From contig CAUDNR010000239.1 of assembly GCA_958430865.1 (NCBI GenBank), forward strand, positions 1-12,072: 12,072 nucleotides of DNA. Reading direction: 5' to 3'. The translations under genes and the position numbers were made by a program. Position 1 is the first letter of the stretch; each line of letters starts with the position of its first letter. The notes under the pieces were generated by a model. It saw only the letters and a list, made by a program, of their open reading frames with translations. It searched no databases and was not told where the DNA came from. This DNA comes from Entrophospora sp. SA101. Lineage: Eukaryota; Glomeromycota; Glomeromycetes; Entrophosporales; Entrophosporaceae. Shown here piece by piece: positions 8,611-12,072 of this stretch.

Positions 8611-8669
8611 CAGTCAAACCTCGTTTCAACGGATCTATGGGACTGACCACCTAAATCCGTTGAAACGAG
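8611..8669. mobile_element. solitary pogo/Tc1-mariner-like terminal repeat with subterminal hairpin
   Basis: CAGTCAAACCTCG starts right after a TA dinucleotide, the target of this superfamily, and resembles the CAGTCAAACCTCGTTATAACG type of terminus. CTCGTTTCAACGGAT (8620-8634) is then repeated as its perfect inverse ATCCGTTGAAACGAG (8655-8669) around a 20-nt spacer containing GGGACTGACC. I found no matching opposite end (GGTTTGACTG) in the window and no transposase. This is either a truncated element or a very small foldback. Confidence 0.55.
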
Positions 8670-8751
8670 ATAATGATCTACAGGATCAACAGGAAAATTT
8701 TAATACGGTAGGGAGAGATTCAGTATTAGTATGGTATAACTCTTGCAGAAC

Positions 8752-8901
8752 GTATGGTATGGTATGGTATAGCCCATATTTTTCCATACCAAGTCACACA
8801 AAATTTTATTCTAAATCCTTTTTTGGTGGGTGTGAAGGGAAGTATGTTAGATTTAAGCATTGGTATACAACCATTTTATTACACTTATACAATACCATAC
8901 C
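8752..8901. repeat. GGTAT short tandem repeat with inverted partner
   Basis: Three GGTAT units at 8756-8770 have an inverted counterpart ATACCATACC at 8892-8901. A 9-bp direct repeat ATGGTATAA brackets the block (8731-8739 and 8909-8917). No matching terminal inverted repeats sit next to these 9-mers, so I do not call it an element. Confidence 0.4.
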
Positions 8902-8917
8902 AGTACATATGGTATAA

Positions 8918-9200
8918 TGATTATAATGATTGATTTTGAATGCAATTTTCTTATGTGGGGGGGGGACATTTCAATATAAATTGAAAAAAAAACAAATTTG
9001 AGTCCTACTGCCCTTATATGTAACTCTTTAGGTGGAACATTTTGGCCTAGAAACCATATTGATTTCACACAGTAATATTTTCCTTTGAAGTTTCAAAGGC
9101 AAAAAATTTTCTCCATAATTTTCAGAGTTTCATACATTTCTATTTGAAAAGCTCCACTCTGTCAAAACAAGAGTTAGACTTAAAGTTCTGAATGAAGTGA
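8918..9200. other. spacer containing a 9-G run, no gene seen
   Basis: GGGGGGGGG at 8957-8965 is the only long G run in this AT-rich window. Nothing else here is supportable. Confidence 0.5.
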
Positions 9201-9296
9201 GTTCAAGCTATGTTTGAGTCAACTTAATTAATATCTTTTCATAAATGTACAATCAAATTTGAGCTTGAACATTTGAGTCAAGCTGAGTTTGAGCTT
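9201..9296. repeat. cluster of direct and inverted repeats (TTTGAGTCAA / AGCTTGAAC)
   Basis: TTTGAGTCAA occurs at 9213-9222 and 9272-9281. TTTGAGCTT occurs at 9258-9266 and 9288-9296. GTTCAAGCT (9201-9209) is the perfect inverse of AGCTTGAAC (9262-9270). The density suggests a decayed foldback or MITE remnant of unknown family. Confidence 0.4.
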
Positions 9297-9924
9297 TTAT
9301 TTAAGCAGAATTAACTTGTTTGAAGATTTAGTATTTAAAATAAATAATAAGTGGGACATAAGAAGGAAGAAGGAAAAAAGACACAAATTAGCCAATGTTG
9401 CAAACAGTATGCCAAACATTCCCTTGTCATTTTATTTAACAGTTATTTTTATGATGAGAGGAAAAACACACAAGTTAGTTGACAAAGTAGATATTCTAAA
9501 GATTTCTAATGAAAGAAGAATAAAAGAGAAGTCAAGTTTTTTTTTCATGTTGCGTATTATATTGAAAATTTTACATTATGCATCAAGTCAGATGATATGA
9601 AATTTCTGGTTACTAAAATTTGAACCCCTGGTTTGTTTCAGTACTCCCCACATTTATTATATTATAATAAATAATAATAATAATTTTTATAGTTTTTTTT
9701 GTGTCGTTTGTGTGAGAGAGTGTGTGGTATTTCTTGTTTTTAATATTTTTATTTTTATTTTTTTTTTAAACCAAATAAATAAATATTCAACTTTAAAATA
9801 AATTCTCTTAATAAACCTTAAAAAAAACTTAATTTTACAAATTTTATTCGAATTTATTTTTTATTCCTATATTTTTTCTTTACAAAATACCTTCCCAACC
9901 TTATCTTTCTTTAGAAATAACAAA
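9297..9924 (+). other. upstream region of the F-box gene
   Basis: The left half has a plus-strand open frame without an ATG for its first third (to 9600); I do not accept it as a gene. From 9650 there are AAT repeats, GTGTGAGAGAGTGTGTGG near 9710-9727, long poly-T tracts and a pyrimidine-rich leader (CTTCCCAACC..TTTCTTTAG) just before the ATG. The promoter of the F-box gene is presumably here; no single element is convincing. Confidence 0.4.
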
Positions 9925-11817
9925 ATGGAAAAAAGAAAAGTTTCAAAACGACGTCAAACTGGTACAACAGCAAAAGATGATATAGAGGTATATATGATAA
10001 AAATATTCATTCAAATTTTATGAAAAGTACAAATAATAATAGATGTCAAGAATTTACAATCAATCAACAATAGTCATAATAATTAATAAATATAATTTTT
10101 ATTTTGCTTTTATTCTTTTTGGTTGATTATTATTATAAATTAGCTTTTTCAATCACCGCCAAATTCACCGCTATTAACACCAAAGTCTTCACACTTAGCT
10201 ACCTCACTAGAAGCACCTTCTCAACTACAAACACCTTTATCATCTCCCCCAACTTCACGTCCTCCCTCTCCAAATCCTACAGACATTCCATGCCTCATTC
10301 CTTTACCAAATTCACGTCCTTCAACTCCTAGCTTTAGAGAATCTCAAAACGACAATATTTGCAATAATAACAATTGTAGCAGTAGTATTGGTAATAACAA
10401 TAACTTTAATAATAATAATAATAGCATAAGTGTCGCAACAATAATTGCTCGTAACAATCAAGAAATAATAGATGATGAAAACACAAAAAAAGGTTCATCC
10501 ACAAGTTCATCCAATAATCGTCATCACAGCAATCTTCATCAGCATCAAAATCATAATACTAATTTACATAACTCCTCCTATCCTTCCTCTCCTTCCTCCT
10601 TAATTTCCACCTCAATCTCTTCATCATCTTCCATACCTCCACCATTTACAAGATGTCCGCCGGAAATAATATATAACATATTTGAAATATTATGTAAAAT
10701 GCATCAAACTACACTTTTTTCTTGCGTTCTAGTTGATCATCAATGGAATGCAATAGGTACAAACGTACTTTGGAATTCTCCTAGATTTACTCATATGCGT
10801 TCTCTAGATAAATTCATCAAAACAATCGAGCATAATAATGATAATAATAACAATAGTAGCAGTGGCAGTGGCAGTAGTCCCTTCAAATCTTCTTCTTCGC
10901 AACTACCAATTGCAACAGCATCACCAACTTCGCCAATATCACAATCAACGTCATCATCTTCGCCGATATCAACAAAAATATATCATCCATATGCATCTTA
11001 TATTCGTACATTAGATCTTACATATTTGACTGAACATGATCGTAACAATTCCGCTTTATCATCACATCTTCTTAGACTTCTTCCACTAATTCACATGGAA
11101 AGTCTACATACTTTAAACCTAAGCTTCGTAAAAGGAATCACCAATAACTACCTTACTAAACTCTTGGCCCCTTTTTTCAATTGCGTAAAAACTTTAAATT
11201 TGGCCGGGGGATCTCGTTCAGACAAATGTTTATCAAGTATCATTCCATATTGTCATCAAGTTCAAAATTTGTCGTTAGCATGGAACACTTCACTTTCTGA
11301 CACATCAATCAACAAAATTGCGACAATTTGTGGTGGAAGTTTGCGTAAGTTAGATTTGACAAATTGTGAAAAAGTTAGTGACATTTCGTTGATTTACATT
11401 TCACAGTATTGTACGAAATTGAGAGAGTTGAAGGTCAGTTATTGTCGTGGTGTTAGTGAAGAAGGTATTAGGGCGGTAATTGAACGTTGTGAAACCTTAA
11501 GAGTGTTAGATCTGGTAGGGTGCTTGAATGTTGACAAGTATTTCTTATTAAAGTGTAATGATGAGTTTGGATTGGGAAAATGCCGAGATTTGAAATTAAT
11601 TTGGAGGAGATTGGTTGAAAATAATGTACCACCATCATCATTACCATTGCCATCATCATCATCATCGCCGTTACCATCATTATCATCATTATCACCACCA
11701 TCATCGTCATCATTGTTATCTTCCACTAATGCTACTACTTTTTCAATATTAATATCATTATCGACATCACCGACATCACCGACGTCATCATCATTATGGA
11801 ACGACGACAACAATTAA
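9925..11817 (+). CDS. F-box and leucine-rich-repeat protein (probable SCF substrate adaptor), 578 aa, 2 exons
   Basis: Exons are 9925-9987 and 10144-11817. The intron (9988-10143, GT..AG, phase 0) joins MEKRKV..DDIE to LFQSPPNSPL, and the frame is then open to a TAA. Residues 3-10 (KRKVSKRR) look like a nuclear localisation signal. Residues 22-189 are a disordered Pro/Ser/Asn/His-rich arm with NNNN runs. The F-box spans about 191-236 (CPPEIIYNIFEIL .. SCVLVDHQWN .. NVLWNSPRF). A Ser/Asn-rich linker covers about 250-298. Six to seven Cys-containing LRRs of the Grr1/Skp2/FBXL type fill about 305-492, for example LRKLDLTNCEKVSDISLIYI and LRELKVSYCRGVSEEGIRAV. The last ~65 residues are a Ser/Pro/Leu tail. 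Such proteins bind Skp1 by the F-box and present targets held by the LRRs to a cullin-RING ligase. The target is unknown. An annotation starting at Met207 (10699) would cut the F-box in half, so exon 1 matters. Confidence 0.85.
11627..11716 (+). repeat. imprecise (CAT/TCA)n repeat encoding the Ser/Pro/Leu tail
   Basis: CATCAT-type triplets interrupted by TTA, CCG and CCA code for the low-complexity end of the F-box protein. The antisense strand gives an Asp-rich frame that is an artefact of this repeat. Confidence 0.7.
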
Positions 11818-12072
11818 ATAATATTTACACCAACACAATAACATACAATAACATCATCAAGGAATATTAATATTACAATAAAAAATGAAATAAAATCTTT
11901 TTTTTTTATTTTCACTTCCTGTTTATTTTATTATTATTTTTTTAAAATGATGGAGAATTATATCAACAACAAGCAAGAACAAAAAAAAGACATTATTATA
12001 GAAAGAGGTTAATTTGATTTTCATATTATTTTTAACTGGAATGTGATTTAGTTAACTAATTAATTAATTAAT
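11818..12072 (+). other. 3' flank of the F-box gene
   Basis: ACA/ATA-rich 3' UTR followed by poly-T (11898-11908) and AT-rich spacer. It ends in a (TAAT)4 run at 12057-12072. No further gene begins here. Confidence 0.5.
11877..11882 (+). terminator. candidate polyadenylation signal AATAAA of the F-box gene
   Basis: AATAAA about 60 bp after the stop codon, with a further AAATAAAA near 11889-11896. The spacing is reasonable, but the motif is common in this composition. Confidence 0.4.

Noticed and set aside
8468..8917. 149-codon forward ORF
   Set aside because: It runs through a TA microsatellite, the transposon-like hairpin and the GGTAT repeats. It is a chance read-through of repeats.
8853..9068. 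71-codon minus-strand ORF
   Set aside because: It has no domain, contains IIIIII, and overlaps the GGTAT block and the poly-G run.
9289..9600. 103-codon forward open frame
   Set aside because: It opens with TTG inside the repeat cluster and its first ATG is about 40 codons in. It is Lys/Ile/Phe-rich with no recognisable motif. It is the best of the rejected frames and could be a gene relic.
10104..10331. 75-codon forward ORF
   Set aside because: It straddles the F-box gene intron and reads exon 2 in the wrong frame.
11439..11813. Asp-rich minus-strand ORFs
   Set aside because: They are the antisense of the CAT/TCA repeat coding for the F-box protein tail.
824..11817. A ubiquitin-system gene cluster (Rad6 remnant plus F-box protein)
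   Set aside because: The two are 9 kb apart with an unrelated gene and transposon debris between them. Rad6 is not the standard E2 for SCF ligases, and eukaryotic neighbours need not be related.
1..12072. CRISPR array, tRNA or rRNA genes
   Set aside because: No regularly spaced repeats, cloverleaf or rRNA signatures were seen, and the window is eukaryotic in character.

Overview
The window looks like AT-rich nuclear DNA from a fungus, most likely an arbuscular mycorrhizal fungus (Glomeromycotina, Rhizophagus-like). The evidence is the very high A+T content, many microsatellites, short GT..AG introns (79 to 156 bp) with GTAAGT-type donors, a secreted glyoxal-oxidase gene and an F-box/LRR gene. 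The genus is an inference; a database search would settle it.

Layout. 1-823 is AT-rich spacer and promoter. 824-1003 (+) is a 59-codon intact ORF that joins the first 24 residues of the ubiquitin-conjugating enzyme Rad6/Ubc2 in frame to its last ~35, so the whole catalytic core, including the active-site cysteine, is absent. 1004-2216 is non-coding, with a CCAT microsatellite, a TA run and hairpins. 2258-4551 (-) is a seven-exon gene for a 568-residue secreted copper-radical (glyoxal-type) oxidase with every expected cofactor residue. 4552-9924 is a ~5.4 kb gene-poor stretch. It holds a 236-bp hAT-type MITE with an 8-bp target duplication (5229-5480), a solitary pogo/Tc1-like transposon end (8611-8669), decayed repeats and microsatellites, and one small unexplained minus-strand ORF (6991-7137). 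9925-11817 (+) is a two-exon gene for a 578-residue F-box/leucine-rich-repeat protein, probably an SCF substrate adaptor. The last ~250 bp are its 3' end and AT-rich spacer.

The genes do not form an obvious pathway. The oxidase acts outside the cell and makes H2O2. The F-box protein and the Rad6 remnant both belong to the ubiquitin system, but they lie 9 kb apart and Rad6 is not the usual E2 of SCF ligases, so I read no functional linkage from their proximity. The most unusual object is the core-less Rad6 ORF. The best-supported mobile element is the hAT MITE.
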